Origin: Metabacillus arenae
Lineage (GTDB): Bacteria; Bacillota; Bacilli; Bacillales; Bacillaceae
Reading direction: 5' to 3'
Assembly (NCBI RefSeq): GCF_014773385.1
Contig: NZ_JACXAI010000007.1
Coordinates: 124,001 to 188,000, forward strand
Length of the DNA stretch: 64,000 nt
The first letter of the stretch is position 1, and the number at the start of each line of letters is the position of its first letter. The translations under genes were made by a program, and so were the position numbers. Shown here one piece after another: positions 18,697 to 27,671 of the stretch. A model generated the notes under the pieces. The model had not been told where the DNA came from, did no database searches, and was given only the letters and a program-made list of their open reading frames with translations.

Positions 18697-19965
18697 GTGA
18701 AATATGATGTTACAGTAATTGGCGGGGGGCCTTCCGGGTTAATGGCAGCTATTGCAGCAGGAGAACAAGGTGCTAATGTGCTTCTAATTGATAAAGGGGA
18801 TAAGCTCGGACGAAAATTAGCTATTTCAGGAGGCGGCAGATGCAATGTAACAAACCGTCTGCCAATTGATGAGATTATTAAGAACATTCCTGGCAACGGC
18901 AGATTTTTATATAGCGCTTTTTCAGAGTTTAGCAATGAAGACATTATAGTTTTTTTCGAAAAGCTGGGAATTCAATTAAAAGAAGAAGACCATGGAAGGA
19001 TGTTTCCCGTTTCAAATAAGGCTCAGTCAGTTGTTGATGCCTTATTAAAGGAGCTTGACCGCCTTAATGTCGAACGGGTGGTAAATGAGCCTGTTAATAC
19101 TCTGATATATGAAAATGGGCAAGTAAAAGCCGTCCAATTAAAGAGCGGTACTATTATTCATTCAGAAACCATTGTAATAGCAGTAGGCGGAAAAAGTGTC
19201 CCGCATACAGGCAGTACTGGAGATGGATACGAGTGGGCGAAAAAAGCCGGACATACTGTAACAGAACTGTTCCCAACAGAAGTACCTCTAACATCTGATG
19301 AAGGCTTTATCCAATCAAAAGAACTACAGGGATTATCTTTAAGAAGCCCGGCTGTTAGTGTGGTAAACCCAAAAGGCAAAACTGTCATAACACACAAAAT
19401 GGATATGATCTTTACCCATTTCGGCATCTCAGGACCAGCTGTTTTAAGGTGCAGCCAATATGTGGTAAAGGTGATGAAAAAATTCAATACACGCCAAGTC
19501 AAAATAAGCATAGACGCACTTCCAGAGCAAAACGAAGAACAACTTTTTCAGCAAATTCAAAAACTAGCGAAAAATGATCCTAAAAAAGCAATTAAAAATG
19601 TGCTCAAAGGGTTGCTGCCAGAAAGATATTTACTTTATCTGTTCGAACGGAATAAAATTGAACAAACAATCACATTTCCGAATTTATCAATAGATAAATT
19701 ACGTTCTTTTATAAAGGATTGCAAACAATTTAAATTTACTGTTAACGGAACCCTTCCGATTGAAAAAGCCTTTGTTACAGGGGGCGGGGTCTCAATAAAA
19801 GAAATTCACCCGAAGGAAATGGCGTCCAAAAAAATGCAGGGGCTTTATTTTTGCGGAGAAATTCTCGATATTCACGGATACACCGGCGGCTACAATATTA
19901 CGTCTGCCCTTGTAACCGGCAGACTTGCAGGTAAAAATGCTGGTCTTTATTCAAGGAAAATTTAA
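18697..19965 (+). CDS. ytfP: FAD-dependent oxidoreductase of the BaiN/HI0933 family (YtfP)
   Basis: The 422-residue flavoprotein has an N-terminal FAD motif [26 protein letters not shown] (about 8-33), then the family mark [16 protein letters not shown] (about 38-53). The C-terminal part closes the FAD site: [24 protein letters not shown] (about 388-411). Substrates of this widespread family are not established. Translation starts at GTG; the upstream AGAAAGTAG is a weak site. It is divergent from ytgP. Confidence 0.87.
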   Translation: MKYDVTVIGGGPSGLMAAIAAGEQGANVLLIDKGDKLGRKLAISGGGRCNVTNRLPIDEIIKNIPGNGRFLYSAFSEFSNEDIIVFFEKLGIQLKEEDHGRMFPVSNKAQSVVDALLKELDRLNVERVVNEPVNTLIYENGQVKAVQLKSGTIIHSETIVIAVGGKSVPHTGSTGDGYEWAKKAGHTVTELFPTEVPLTSDEGFIQSKELQGLSLRSPAVSVVNPKGKTVITHKMDMIFTHFGISGPAVLRCSQYVVKVMKKFNTRQVKISIDALPEQNEEQLFQQIQKLAKNDPKKAIKNVLKGLLPERYLLYLFERNKIEQTITFPNLSIDKLRSFIKDCKQFKFTVNGTLPIEKAFVTGGGVSIKEIHPKEMASKKMQGLYFCGEILDIHGYTGGYNITSALVTGRLAGKNAGLYSRKI

Positions 19966-20052
19966 TTGATGCTGGAATTTTGAAGAAAATATTGAGTTGA
20001 AATATTTAGCCTTTCATCCCATTTAAGCAGCGAAAAATACCTTAACTAATAA

Positions 20053-20079
20053 GAGTGATGCGTTATTGAAGCATCACTC
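20053..20079. terminator. Probable terminator between ytfP and a small gene
   Basis: GAGTGATGC pairs with GCATCACTC around a 9-base loop. The T-rich run after it is weak (ATTCTATT), so its strength is uncertain. Confidence 0.5.
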
Positions 20080-20096
20080 ATTCTATTTGCTGTGAC

Positions 20097-20333
20097 TTAA
20101 CACCAGCCTAAATCGCAGCCTTCTGCATATTGCGTCTGTTCACAGTTTTTCGCATATAGCTTATATATCCGGCCCTCTTCTCTTAAATAGCCGCTTTCCA
20201 GATCATATTGCCTTCCCTCATCCGTCATGACAAGTTTCCCGATGCACTCCTTGCCTAAAAATAATTCGATATGATCCTCAAGCACCTTCCCAATCACACG
20301 GTTCGTCACATCCAGTTTGTGATATTCACCCAT
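20097..20333 (-). CDS. Small conserved-looking protein, function unknown
   Basis: The predicted 78-residue protein opens MGEYHKLDVTNRVIGKVLEDHIELFLGKE, as alternating strands without a membrane helix. It ends cysteine-rich (CEQTQYAEGCDLGWC). I do not recognise the family. The ATG at 20333 has GGAGG 9 bases upstream, so the gene looks real; the longer frame from a GTG 21 bases earlier overlaps this site and is unlikely. It is convergent with ytfP. Confidence 0.65.
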   Translation of the reverse strand: MGEYHKLDVTNRVIGKVLEDHIELFLGKECIGKLVMTDEGRQYDLESGYLREEGRIYKLYAKNCEQTQYAEGCDLGWC

Positions 20334-20463
20334 ATCACTCACCCTCCTTAACACAATGTATGATGAAAGGGGGAGAATATGTTAGCGCTTTCGGTAATAA
20401 ATTTCACTCTCTTTCATTAAAAGGAGTAAGACCAAGTATAGAGCGTATACCTGGTCCAATCTT

Positions 20464-21435
20464 TTAATCCACATATGGAAGGATATATTTCCTTCCTTTG
20501 AAATCTCCTTCATGCTTAAGGTTCAATGACCTTAATAATTTTGAAGCTGATGAGATCGATGAAATTTGAAGAAAGTCTCTGATTTCTTTATTTGTAATAA
20601 TTGATCCTAACAAAAGGTTGTAATCAATTAAGGAAATCAAGTGAGCATTTTTACAGATATGATCACATTGCTGGCAGATCCAATTTCCTTTTCCCTTTTT
20701 CATTAAAAATGAGAGGCATTTTGGACAATATATACCCTTAATTAAATCTGTTTTTGAAAGTTGAAATTTCTTTAAAATGTCATAATTAAAGGGAGTGTTT
20801 TGTTTGAGTAGAAGATTTGAAACTTTTTTGACTTCTTTAGAGGAATGACTTTCTTTTTTATAGTAATTATCGAGGACTGATACAGTAGAAGGGATCTTTG
20901 CGGCATGAATTATTTTTTGAGAAATATCACCATTTTCTGAATTTGTTTTAATAATTGTTGAAGGGTTACTTATGGCAACCAAAGAGAGGATTGGAATTGA
21001 CGAAAGACCATTTTTTATTAGCCATGACTTAAGTTGAAACTCTTGACGGGTAACTTGCAAAAGGGGATCGGGAAATGACTCCTCTTTTCCATTGGTTTTA
21101 CGAATAACTTGATGAAACACTTGATCAAAAAATATTGTTCCTGTAATGTTTTTCACTTCTAGTATCAGTAAGTAACTAGGTGTGACTATTAGGGTATCAA
21201 TCTGAAAAAAGCGATTATGGTTATCCTGAAGCCTCAAATCATGAAATATATTATGCTTATATTTAGATAAGAAAGATAGATGATAATTCAAAGATTCCTC
21301 CCCTCGATATCCTGCAATGTTTTTAGATAACTCTTCCTCAACCTTTTTACGTTTAGGATGATTCATAGGCAAACGCCTTAGCAACGCTTCTAATTTTTGA
21401 ACCTTTAGAGGTATTCGTCGTTCTTTTACTATCAA
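20464..21435 (-). CDS. NERD-domain protein with C-terminal zinc ribbon
   Basis: The protein has 323 residues. The nuclease-related (NERD) domain runs about 40-150, with GYRGEESLNYHL, then IDTLIVTPSYLLILEVKNITG, which holds the D...ExK pattern of restriction-like nucleases, so the active-site residues seem intact. A four-cysteine ribbon follows (CPKC about 236-239, CQQC about 252-255), and the end may be a small helix-turn-helix (NKEIRDFLQISSISSASKLLRSL). The ribbon suggests nucleic-acid binding. Start is TTG with AAGGAGTG upstream. It is different from, and more complete than, the broken NERD gene at 7.3-8.4 kb. Confidence 0.78.
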   Translation of the reverse strand: MIVKERRIPLKVQKLEALLRRLPMNHPKRKKVEEELSKNIAGYRGEESLNYHLSFLSKYKHNIFHDLRLQDNHNRFFQIDTLIVTPSYLLILEVKNITGTIFFDQVFHQVIRKTNGKEESFPDPLLQVTRQEFQLKSWLIKNGLSSIPILSLVAISNPSTIIKTNSENGDISQKIIHAAKIPSTVSVLDNYYKKESHSSKEVKKVSNLLLKQNTPFNYDILKKFQLSKTDLIKGIYCPKCLSFLMKKGKGNWICQQCDHICKNAHLISLIDYNLLLGSIITNKEIRDFLQISSISSASKLLRSLNLKHEGDFKGRKYILPYVD

Positions 21436-21654
21436 ACTAATTCACTCCTTTACAAGTTTGAGAATAGTTTCAATAAGAATATAGAACATTCCTGCTTGAT
21501 TCACATATTTAAATGAAAAAGTTTGATCGGTTGTAAAAAAATCCATTATATTCCTGTATTACTAACTTTGTTTCAGTATTAATGATTATATTTCTATTTA
21601 ATATCTGAACATCTATTAGCTGTATATCGTCTTCATTTACTTGTCAATTAATCT

Positions 21655-21840
21655 ATTTACTGTCCCAAACTTTCCCCTTTTTTTCCCTATCTCAATATTT
21701 ACTTACTTGTTCCTAGAATTTATTGGCCGGATGAGCAATTTTATTTTCCACAAATTAAATTTATTAGCTCCTTATTCGAGTTATTTTCCGCAAATCAAAT
21801 TTATTGTCCACATCTACGATTTATTTGACGCTAATTAAAT
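21655..21840 (+). repeat. Partial copy of the family-3 AT-rich repeat
   Basis: Matches the middle of the full copy that starts 21861, at a constant offset of 307 bases (for example GAATTTATTGGCCGGATGAG at 21716 and 22023). It contains two of the AAATTTATT-type tandem units. Confidence 0.75.
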
Positions 21841-21860
21841 TTATTGACCAACACAAAAAC

Positions 21861-22327
21861 TTTTTTAACGGCTTATTATTGTTTCGTCCTTAACTTCTTT
21901 TTTATTTACAGTTGAACCATCTATGTCTTATTCTTTACTCCATTTATTTGCCACACCTCCTTTTTATTGTCCGAAACTTCCCACTTTCTTTCCCTATCGC
22001 AAATTTTACTGTCTAATTCTATGAATTTATTGGCCGGATGAGCAATTTTATTTTCCACAAATTAAATTTATTAGTTCCTTCTTCGAGTTATTTTCTACAA
22101 ATCAAATTTATTAGCCCCATCTTCGAGTTTTTTCCACAAATCAAATTTATTAGCCCCATCTTCGAGTTTTTTCCGCGAATCAAATTTATTAGCTCCTTCT
22201 TCGAGTTATTTTCCGCGAATCAAATTTATTAGCCCCATCAACGAGTTTTTTTCCACTAATACATTTTTTTGACCTAACTAATGCTATTTAGCTTGTATTT
22301 CCTCGTATTATCCTTGTTTAAATACAT
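21861..22327 (+). repeat. Family-3 AT-rich dispersed repeat, full copy 1, with 39-nt tandem units
   Basis: Shares a colinear block of about 450 bases with 62297-62732 (for example CCTTAACTTCTTTTTTA, TACTGTCTAATTCTATGAAT, GAATTTATTGGCCGGATGA, GACCTAACTAATGCTAT). Its middle is a degenerate tandem array with unit about 39 bases (AAATTTATTAGCCCC...TTCGAGTT...). One frame stays open through the array, but it has no ribosome-binding site and is not thought to code. Confidence 0.8.
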
Positions 22328-22330
22328 CAA

Positions 22331-22352
22331 AAAAGAGCTGCATGCAGCCCTT
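22331..22352 (-). terminator. Terminator of ytwF
   Basis: AGAGCTGC and GCAGCCCT form a compact stem. The A run on the left reads as a U run on the minus strand, immediately after the ytwF stop. Confidence 0.65.
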
Positions 22353-22360
22353 CGTTATTT

Positions 22361-22678
22361 TTATTCACTCTTCGGTTTTGTTTTGCCTTTGTACTCAAGC
22401 ATGCCGCCGGTCATATTTCGAACTTGGTAGCCTTGGTCTTGAAGGTAGGCGCAGACATTTTCGCTGCGGCGGCCTGAGCGGCAGATCATGATGTATTCTT
22501 TGTCTTTATTGAAATAATCAAGCTGGTCAGGGATCTCGCCCATACGGATATGTTTTGCTTCAGGAATCATTCCCTCTTCGACTTCTTCATTTTCCCGAAC
22601 ATCGACTAGCTCTAGTTTTTCGCCATTTTCTAGTTTTTCTTTTAATTCATCTGCGGATATTTCTCTAATTTCGACCAT
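22361..22678 (-). CDS. ytwF: Rhodanese-like sulfurtransferase domain protein YtwF
   Basis: The single rhodanese domain has 105 residues. The catalytic cysteine is in MICRSGRRS (about 64-72), in a loop typical of active sulfurtransferases. The early motif LELVDVRENEEVEEGMIPEAKHI (about 21-43) is standard. AAAGGAAG lies 6 bases before the ATG at 22678; the frame runs 60 codons further upstream into a degenerate family-1 repeat, which I exclude. It may carry persulfide sulfur; the partner is unknown. It lies next to leuS as in B. subtilis. Confidence 0.85.
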   Translation of the reverse strand: MVEIREISADELKEKLENGEKLELVDVRENEEVEEGMIPEAKHIRMGEIPDQLDYFNKDKEYIMICRSGRRSENVCAYLQDQGYQVRNMTGGMLEYKGKTKPKSE

Positions 22679-22754
22679 GAGTAACTTCCTTTCACTTATG
22701 TTAAACCTAGTATAGCAAATTAAAAGATCTTGTTTCCACATTTGAAACATTATT

Positions 22755-22850
22755 CGCGAGTGCGCTGGTCCATCGGTTACAAGCATAAGACGAACTGGCA
22801 GAAAAAATGTAACAGTTTTGTCGTATGTCCTAACGGCTCCTGTATTCACA
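22755..22850 (+). repeat. Family-1 dispersed stem-loop repeat, copy F (degenerate)
   Basis: Only the middle is recognisable: TGGTCCATCGGTTACAAGCATAAGACGAACTGGCAGAAAAAATGTAAC and TCGTATGTCCTAACGG match the GACAAGCATAAGACGAGCC and CTTATGACCTAAGG parts of other copies. The tail is absent. Confidence 0.5.
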
Positions 22851-22928
22851 CCAAACACATTGATAAAATCGAAGCCTATACATGTATATCAATTTTCGTT
22901 TAACAATTCCAGTGCTCCTAACATTTAA

Positions 22929-22962
22929 AAGGCATATACCCGGCAGACTGCGGATATATGCC
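22929..22962 (-). terminator. Terminator of leuS
   Basis: GGCATATACCCGG pairs with CCGGATATATGCC-like sequence; an A run at the left gives the U run after leuS. Confidence 0.75.
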
Positions 22963-22976
22963 TCTTTTCTTTTCAC

Positions 22977-25391
22977 TTAATTCGCAACAATATTGACTAG
23001 CTTACCAGGTACTGCAATCACTTTTCGAATTGTTTTCCCGTTGATTTGTTCTTTTATATGGTTATCGTTAAGTGCAATTTCTTGCAATTGCTCCTTTGAA
23101 GCGCCTGTTGGGACATATAGCTTTGCACGGACTTTACCGTTCACTTGGACGGCAATTTCCACCTCGTCTTCAACTAGCTTTGCTTCGTCGTATACAGGCC
23201 ATTGTTGATAAGAAATTGTATCTTTATGGCCTAGTTTATTCCATAGCTCTTCAGAAAGGTGAGGTGCAACAGGTGATAACAATTTCACAAACCCTTCCAT
23301 AAACTCCTTAGGAAGAACGGTTGTTTTGTATGCTTCATTTATAAATACCATTAGCTGAGAAATAGCCGTATTAAAACGAATGCTTTCGTAATTTTCTGTT
23401 ACCTTTTTTACAGTTTCGTGGTAAATTTTCTCCAGGTGTTCCGTTTTTTCATCAACAATTTTAGGGCTGATTTCACCGGTATCTTCTACAAATAAGCGCC
23501 AGACTCGGTCCAGGAAACGGCGTGCGCCATCTAGACCAGTTACAGACCATGCAATGGATGCTTCAAGCGGCCCCATAAACATTTCGTATAGGCGAAGGGT
23601 ATCCGCTCCATGAGTCTTTACGATTTCGTCAGGGTTCACTACATTGCCCTTTGATTTACTCATTTTCTCATTATTTTCTCCAAGTATCATCCCTTGGTTA
23701 AATAATTTTTGAAATGGTTCTTTAGTCGGTACTACCCCGATATCATACAAAAATTTATGCCAAAAACGTGCGTATAGAAGATGAAGAACAGCATGCTCGG
23801 CACCACCGATATAAATGTCAACCGGCAACCACTGGTTTACCTTTTCCTTATCGGCTAAAGCTTCATTATTTTTCGGATCAATATAACGGAGATAATACCA
23901 GCAGCTGCCCGCCCATTGCGGCATTGTATTGGTTTCTCTTCGTCCCTTCCTCCCTGTTTCGGTATCTGTTACGTTGACCCAATCTTCTATAATAGCTAAT
24001 GGAGATTCTCCAGTACCTGATGGTTTGATTTCAGTCGTTTTGGGGAGCATGACAGGCAGATCTTTTTCTGAAACAGCTGAGGAAGATCCATCTTCCCAAT
24101 GAATGATTGGAATCGGTTCTCCCCAATATCTTTGACGGCTGAACAACCAGTCACGCAGTCGGTAAGTAACCTTCTTCTCCCCTTTTTTGTTTGCTTCCAG
24201 CCAAGTAATCATGTTAGAGATGGCACTTTCTTTGTTCAATCCATTTAAGAAATCAGAGTTTACATGCTCGCCATCGCCTGTGTATGCTTCCTTTGAAACA
24301 TCCCCGCCGCTTACAACCTCTGTTATCTTCAATTCGAATTTTGTTGCAAACTCGTAATCTCGCTCATCGTGAGCAGGGACAGCCATAATGGCACCAGTTC
24401 CATAGCTTGCAAGCACATAATCTGCAATCCATATTGGCATTCTTTCTCCGTTTACAGGATTGATCGCATAAGCACCTGTAAACACACCTGTTTTATCTTT
24501 TGCTAGATCGGTCCGTTCGAGATCGCTTTTATGTTTAATCTGATCAATATATTGTTCTACAGCTTTCTTATAATCTTCTGTAGTTATTTCCTTTACCAGC
24601 TCATGCTCAGGAGCAAGTACTGCATATGTTGCACCGAATAGAGTATCAGGGCGAGTAGTAAATACCGTAAATTTTTCATCATGCCCATCTATTGAAAAAT
24701 GGACATGAGCCCCTTCTGATTTGCCGATCCAATTGCGCTGCATATCTTTAATGCTTTCAGGCCAATCAAGCTCTTCAAGATCTTCTAACAGCCTGTCAGC
24801 ATAAGCTGTTATTTTCAGCATCCATTGTCTCATTGGCCGGCGTTCGACCGGATGGCCTCCGCGCTCGCTTTTCCCGTCGATTACTTCTTCATTTGCCAGA
24901 ACGGTTCCTAGTGCAGGGCACCAATTTACAGGAACTTCATCAACATAAGCTAGGCCTTTTTCATATAGCTTTAAGAAAATCCACTGTGTCCATTTATAAT
25001 AATCTGGATCGGTAGTATTTATTTCTCGATCCCAGTCATAAGAAAACCCTAAGTCTTGAATTTGGCGGCGAAAATTATCTGTATTCTGCTTTGTAAATTC
25101 AGCTGGATCATTCCCTGTGTCTAAAGCATATTGCTCGGCAGGAAGACCAAAAGCATCCCACCCCATTGGATGTAAGACATTATATCCCTGCATGCGTTTC
25201 ATACGGGATAAAATATCTGTCGCTGTATATCCTTCAGGATGCCCTACATGGAGCCCTGCCCCTGAAGGATATGGAAACATGTCAAGTGCATAAAATTTCG
25301 GTTTATTTTGATCTTCTGTTGTTTTAAATGTTTTGTTCTCAAGCCAATATGCCTGCCATTTCTTTTCAATATCCTGGTGATTAAAACTCAA
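22977..25391 (-). CDS. leuS: Leucyl-tRNA synthetase
   Basis: LeuS charges tRNA-Leu. The 804-residue class I synthetase shows the HIGH-type signature HVGH in [16 protein letters not shown] (about 40-55) and KMSKS in [11 protein letters not shown] (about 575-585). The editing domain contains [13 protein letters not shown] (about 224-236) and [15 protein letters not shown] (about 330-344). The start is a TTG with AAGGAGG 8 bases upstream. A leucine T-box precedes it by about 530 bases, with a family-1 repeat between them. Length is normal. Confidence 0.97.
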   Translation of the reverse strand: MSFNHQDIEKKWQAYWLENKTFKTTEDQNKPKFYALDMFPYPSGAGLHVGHPEGYTATDILSRMKRMQGYNVLHPMGWDAFGLPAEQYALDTGNDPAEFTKQNTDNFRRQIQDLGFSYDWDREINTTDPDYYKWTQWIFLKLYEKGLAYVDEVPVNWCPALGTVLANEEVIDGKSERGGHPVERRPMRQWMLKITAYADRLLEDLEELDWPESIKDMQRNWIGKSEGAHVHFSIDGHDEKFTVFTTRPDTLFGATYAVLAPEHELVKEITTEDYKKAVEQYIDQIKHKSDLERTDLAKDKTGVFTGAYAINPVNGERMPIWIADYVLASYGTGAIMAVPAHDERDYEFATKFELKITEVVSGGDVSKEAYTGDGEHVNSDFLNGLNKESAISNMITWLEANKKGEKKVTYRLRDWLFSRQRYWGEPIPIIHWEDGSSSAVSEKDLPVMLPKTTEIKPSGTGESPLAIIEDWVNVTDTETGRKGRRETNTMPQWAGSCWYYLRYIDPKNNEALADKEKVNQWLPVDIYIGGAEHAVLHLLYARFWHKFLYDIGVVPTKEPFQKLFNQGMILGENNEKMSKSKGNVVNPDEIVKTHGADTLRLYEMFMGPLEASIAWSVTGLDGARRFLDRVWRLFVEDTGEISPKIVDEKTEHLEKIYHETVKKVTENYESIRFNTAISQLMVFINEAYKTTVLPKEFMEGFVKLLSPVAPHLSEELWNKLGHKDTISYQQWPVYDEAKLVEDEVEIAVQVNGKVRAKLYVPTGASKEQLQEIALNDNHIKEQINGKTIRKVIAVPGKLVNIVAN

Positions 25392-25506
25392 CTGATAAAC
25401 CTCCTTATATTCTTACTCCTAAAATATTGGTATCATTTTGAACGGAAACATCTATTTATAAACTGAACTCCCATCTGTTTTGATGAGCAAATCGAATCCA
25501 CTTAAA

Positions 25507-25746
25507 GAACGAAAAGCTCAGGGGCGCCAGTCTATCGGTGACAAGCATTCGGGCGAGCCGGCAGAAAGGTTGTTCTTTGACCTTTTTGACGGATTGGCCC
25601 TGAGACCTAAGGGCCAATGGCGCCTGGCCGGCAAATGCGTCACGGCCTTATGCCTGACGGCACTAGGACGTCCTGTCCGCCTGCGCTGGACATCGATAGA
25701 AAACTTTAACACGTTAATACTTTAATTAACTTAAACTTTCTGATCT
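25507..25746 (+). repeat. Family-1 dispersed stem-loop repeat, copy G (long form, in the leuS leader)
   Basis: The longest copy: gaacgaaaagctcaggggcg, apical arms GAAAGGTTG...GACCTTTTTGACGG, CCTGAGACCTAAGGGCCAATGGCGCC, an extra 60-base insert also seen in copy A (GGCCGGCAAATGCGTCACG, CTGCGCTGGACATCGATAG), then the tail AACACGTTAATACTTTAATT and TTTCTGATCT. It is transcribed in antisense as part of the leuS leader. Confidence 0.85.
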
Positions 25747-25917
25747 CAAAAGAAAAAGCTTTCCGAGTCTTTCCAGCAGTTAGATGTCAAATGTGGTAAT
25801 TGAGGAAATCAGGCGAATAAACCGAGATCTATATCAAATTAACCACCTTTTACTATATAGAACTTTATCGACCGTAAACCTTCATAATAATCTAACGGAT
25901 TAGCGCAATAAAGAATG

Positions 25918-26150
25918 AAAAAAAGTCTCTCGCCCCAAAAAGGGACGAGAGACTTTCCCGCGGTACCACCCTAGTTAGCACAGACTGTGTGCTCACTTGC
26001 ATCCTTATCGTGGACAATTCGGCAAATACTAGTTCGTTCATATTTGCAACTCAAAGGCGAGTTCATAGTCACTATCACGATTGACTTGCACCATCCGTCA
26101 ACTCTCTAAACGTGAATGTCTATTACTACTCCTTATCACCGTTCTGCAAT
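25918..26150 (-). promoter_or_regulatory. T-box leader RNA specific for tRNA-Leu (leuS)
   Basis: Read on the minus strand: AG-bulge region (GATAAGGAGTAGTAA), the GA motif AGAGAG, the distal loop region GACGGATGGTGCAAGTC, then the specifier loop GAACTCGCC with codon CTC (26059-26061) for leucine. The T-box core AGGGTGGTACCGCGGG lies at 25958-25974; its UGGU pairs with the ACCA end of uncharged tRNA. The terminator stem (AAAGTCTCTCGTCCC with GGGGCGAGAGACTTT, 25920-25957) follows. Uncharged tRNA-Leu should allow read-through into leuS. Confidence 0.95.
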
Positions 26151-26260
26151 ATATACCATTTTCTTATTTGTATTTTATATAATTTTGCAATGAAGTGCAA
26201 GTGACTTATCTTTAAGGGATTAAATTGAAACATGTGAGGAATGCATAGTTTGAAAGCAAC

Positions 26261-26590
26261 TTATTCTTGAGGAGGTGTACGTTCTTGTTTTTCATTGTGG
26301 GAAGGTTGTTGTACTTGAGACTGTCTAACAAAGTCAAAGCTGCGAAGTACCGCTTCACCGCTGTATCCGGCAATAATAGACAGAATCACTAATTGCATGG
26401 AGGATTTTGGTTCTGAAGATAAAACAAGGAGCATTGCAGCGATCATTCCGACAGCAACATCTTCCCAAAAGCCAAGATAAATAAATCGCTTGGTGATCCG
26501 TGGCTTTTCCAGTCGGCCTTTTTTCTTAACATGTCCAAGTAGACCCATTAAACCGCCGATAAAGGTAGCGATTACTACTTGTTGAAGCAT
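26261..26590 (-). CDS. Small membrane protein, DUF4257-like
   Basis: The protein has 109 residues and two to three hydrophobic helices (about 4-20, 42-60, 66-82) and a polar tail rich in Q and E. The middle loop HVKKKGRLEKPRITKRFIYLGFWEDVAVGM resembles my memory of the DUF4257 family in bacilli; function is unknown. The start may be this ATG or the GTG directly before it, both after AAGGGATG. It lies upstream of the leuS T-box in the same direction. Confidence 0.6.
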   Translation of the reverse strand: MLQQVVIATFIGGLMGLLGHVKKKGRLEKPRITKRFIYLGFWEDVAVGMIAAMLLVLSSEPKSSMQLVILSIIAGYSGEAVLRSFDFVRQSQVQQPSHNEKQERTPPQE

Positions 26591-26691
26591 CACTTTTCAT
26601 CCCTTCCTAAAGCCGTATTTTTATAGCACACGCGACTCTAGGCAAAACATTCTGCCCCCTATTTTGACATTTCTGGATATCTTACAAGCTA

Positions 26692-26749
26692 AAAAAAAGA
26701 GAAGCTTGTTTTACTTCCATTATATGTGAACAGAAGCAAAACAAGCTTG
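26692..26749 (-). terminator. Terminator of the ketone-body operon
   Basis: AAGCTTGTTTTaCTTC pairs with GAAGcAAAACAAGCTT around a 17-base loop, followed on the minus strand by a run of eight U. It lies about 130 bases beyond the last gene. Confidence 0.75.
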
Positions 26750-26876
26750 AATCAATAGTTTTAATTTTCAAAAAATAATTTATGCATCCTAAATACTACT
26801 TTACAGCCTCTATAGTCTAAAAGAAATGCATTTAGAATTCATTAATAAGGTAATCAAGGTAATTATTACCACAAGA

Positions 26877-27653
26877 TTACTGAATCGTATAGCCCCCATC
26901 AATGACAACCGCCTGGCCTGTCACCCCATTTGCTTTGGAGCTGGCTAAAAATAAGGCATAGTCGGCAATTTCTTTTACTTCTAATAATCGTTTTTGGGGA
27001 ACAAGCGGGTAGATAACCTCTTCAAGAACTTTTTCAAGCTCAACATTACGGGTTTTCGCCAAATCCTTCAATTGATTGCGAACCAATGGAGTGTCAACAT
27101 ACCCCGGACATAAAGCATTAACAGTAATCCCCGCGGTTGCTCCTTCTAGCGCGGCAACTTTTGTTAGGCCGATTACACCATGCTTAGCACTATTATAGGC
27201 AGCCTTTCCAGCAAATCCTACTAACCCATTTATAGAAGAAACATTCAGAATTCGTCCATACTTTTGTTTTTTCATGATTGGAAAAACATGTTTTATCGTT
27301 AAAAAAGGTGCTGTTAGCATGACATTAAGAAGTAATGAATATTTCTCTGTCGGAAAATCTTCAATCATGGCGACATGTTGGAGACCTGCATTATTGATCA
27401 GAACATCAATCTTCCCATAATGCTCAACTGCCAGGTTAATAGCATATTTTATATCCTCTTCTTTGGTAACATCACATTTTATGCCAATTGACTCAAACCC
27501 CTCCGCTTCTAAAGCGATTGCTCCTTCTCTGACTTTTTCTTCATTTAAATCCGTCAGAACTACTTTTGCTTTTTCTTCAGCAAATGCTTTTGCAATTTCA
27601 AAGCCAATTCCTTGAGCAGCTCCTGTAATAAAGATAACTTGATTTTCTACCAC
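26877..27653 (-). CDS. 3-hydroxybutyrate dehydrogenase (short-chain dehydrogenase)
   Basis: It oxidises (R)-3-hydroxybutyrate to acetoacetate with NAD+. The 258-residue SDR protein has the cofactor motif TGAAQGIGFEIAKAFAEE (about 10-27), NNAG (about 88-91), the catalytic serine in NVSSINGLVGFAGKAAYNSAKHG (about 138-160) with YxxxK, and a C-terminal ITVNALCPGYVDTPLV. Substrate choice comes mainly from context: it closes an operon with GntP-type permease and 3-oxoacid CoA-transferase, like yxjC-scoA-scoB-yxjF in B. subtilis. Start is GTG after GGAGG. Confidence 0.85.
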   Translation of the reverse strand: MVENQVIFITGAAQGIGFEIAKAFAEEKAKVVLTDLNEEKVREGAIALEAEGFESIGIKCDVTKEEDIKYAINLAVEHYGKIDVLINNAGLQHVAMIEDFPTEKYSLLLNVMLTAPFLTIKHVFPIMKKQKYGRILNVSSINGLVGFAGKAAYNSAKHGVIGLTKVAALEGATAGITVNALCPGYVDTPLVRNQLKDLAKTRNVELEKVLEEVIYPLVPQKRLLEVKEIADYALFLASSKANGVTGQAVVIDGGYTIQ

Positions 27654-27671
27654 AACTACCTACCTCCAGCT

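Noticed and set aside
22038-22232. Open frame with 13-residue repeats (FFPQIKFISPIFE-like)
   Set aside because: It arises from the 39-base AT-rich tandem array; there is no ribosome-binding site, and the other copy of the repeat does not keep the frame.
25480-25725. Open frames on both strands in copy G
   Set aside because: Same reason: repeat-derived, no ribosome-binding site, inside the leuS leader.
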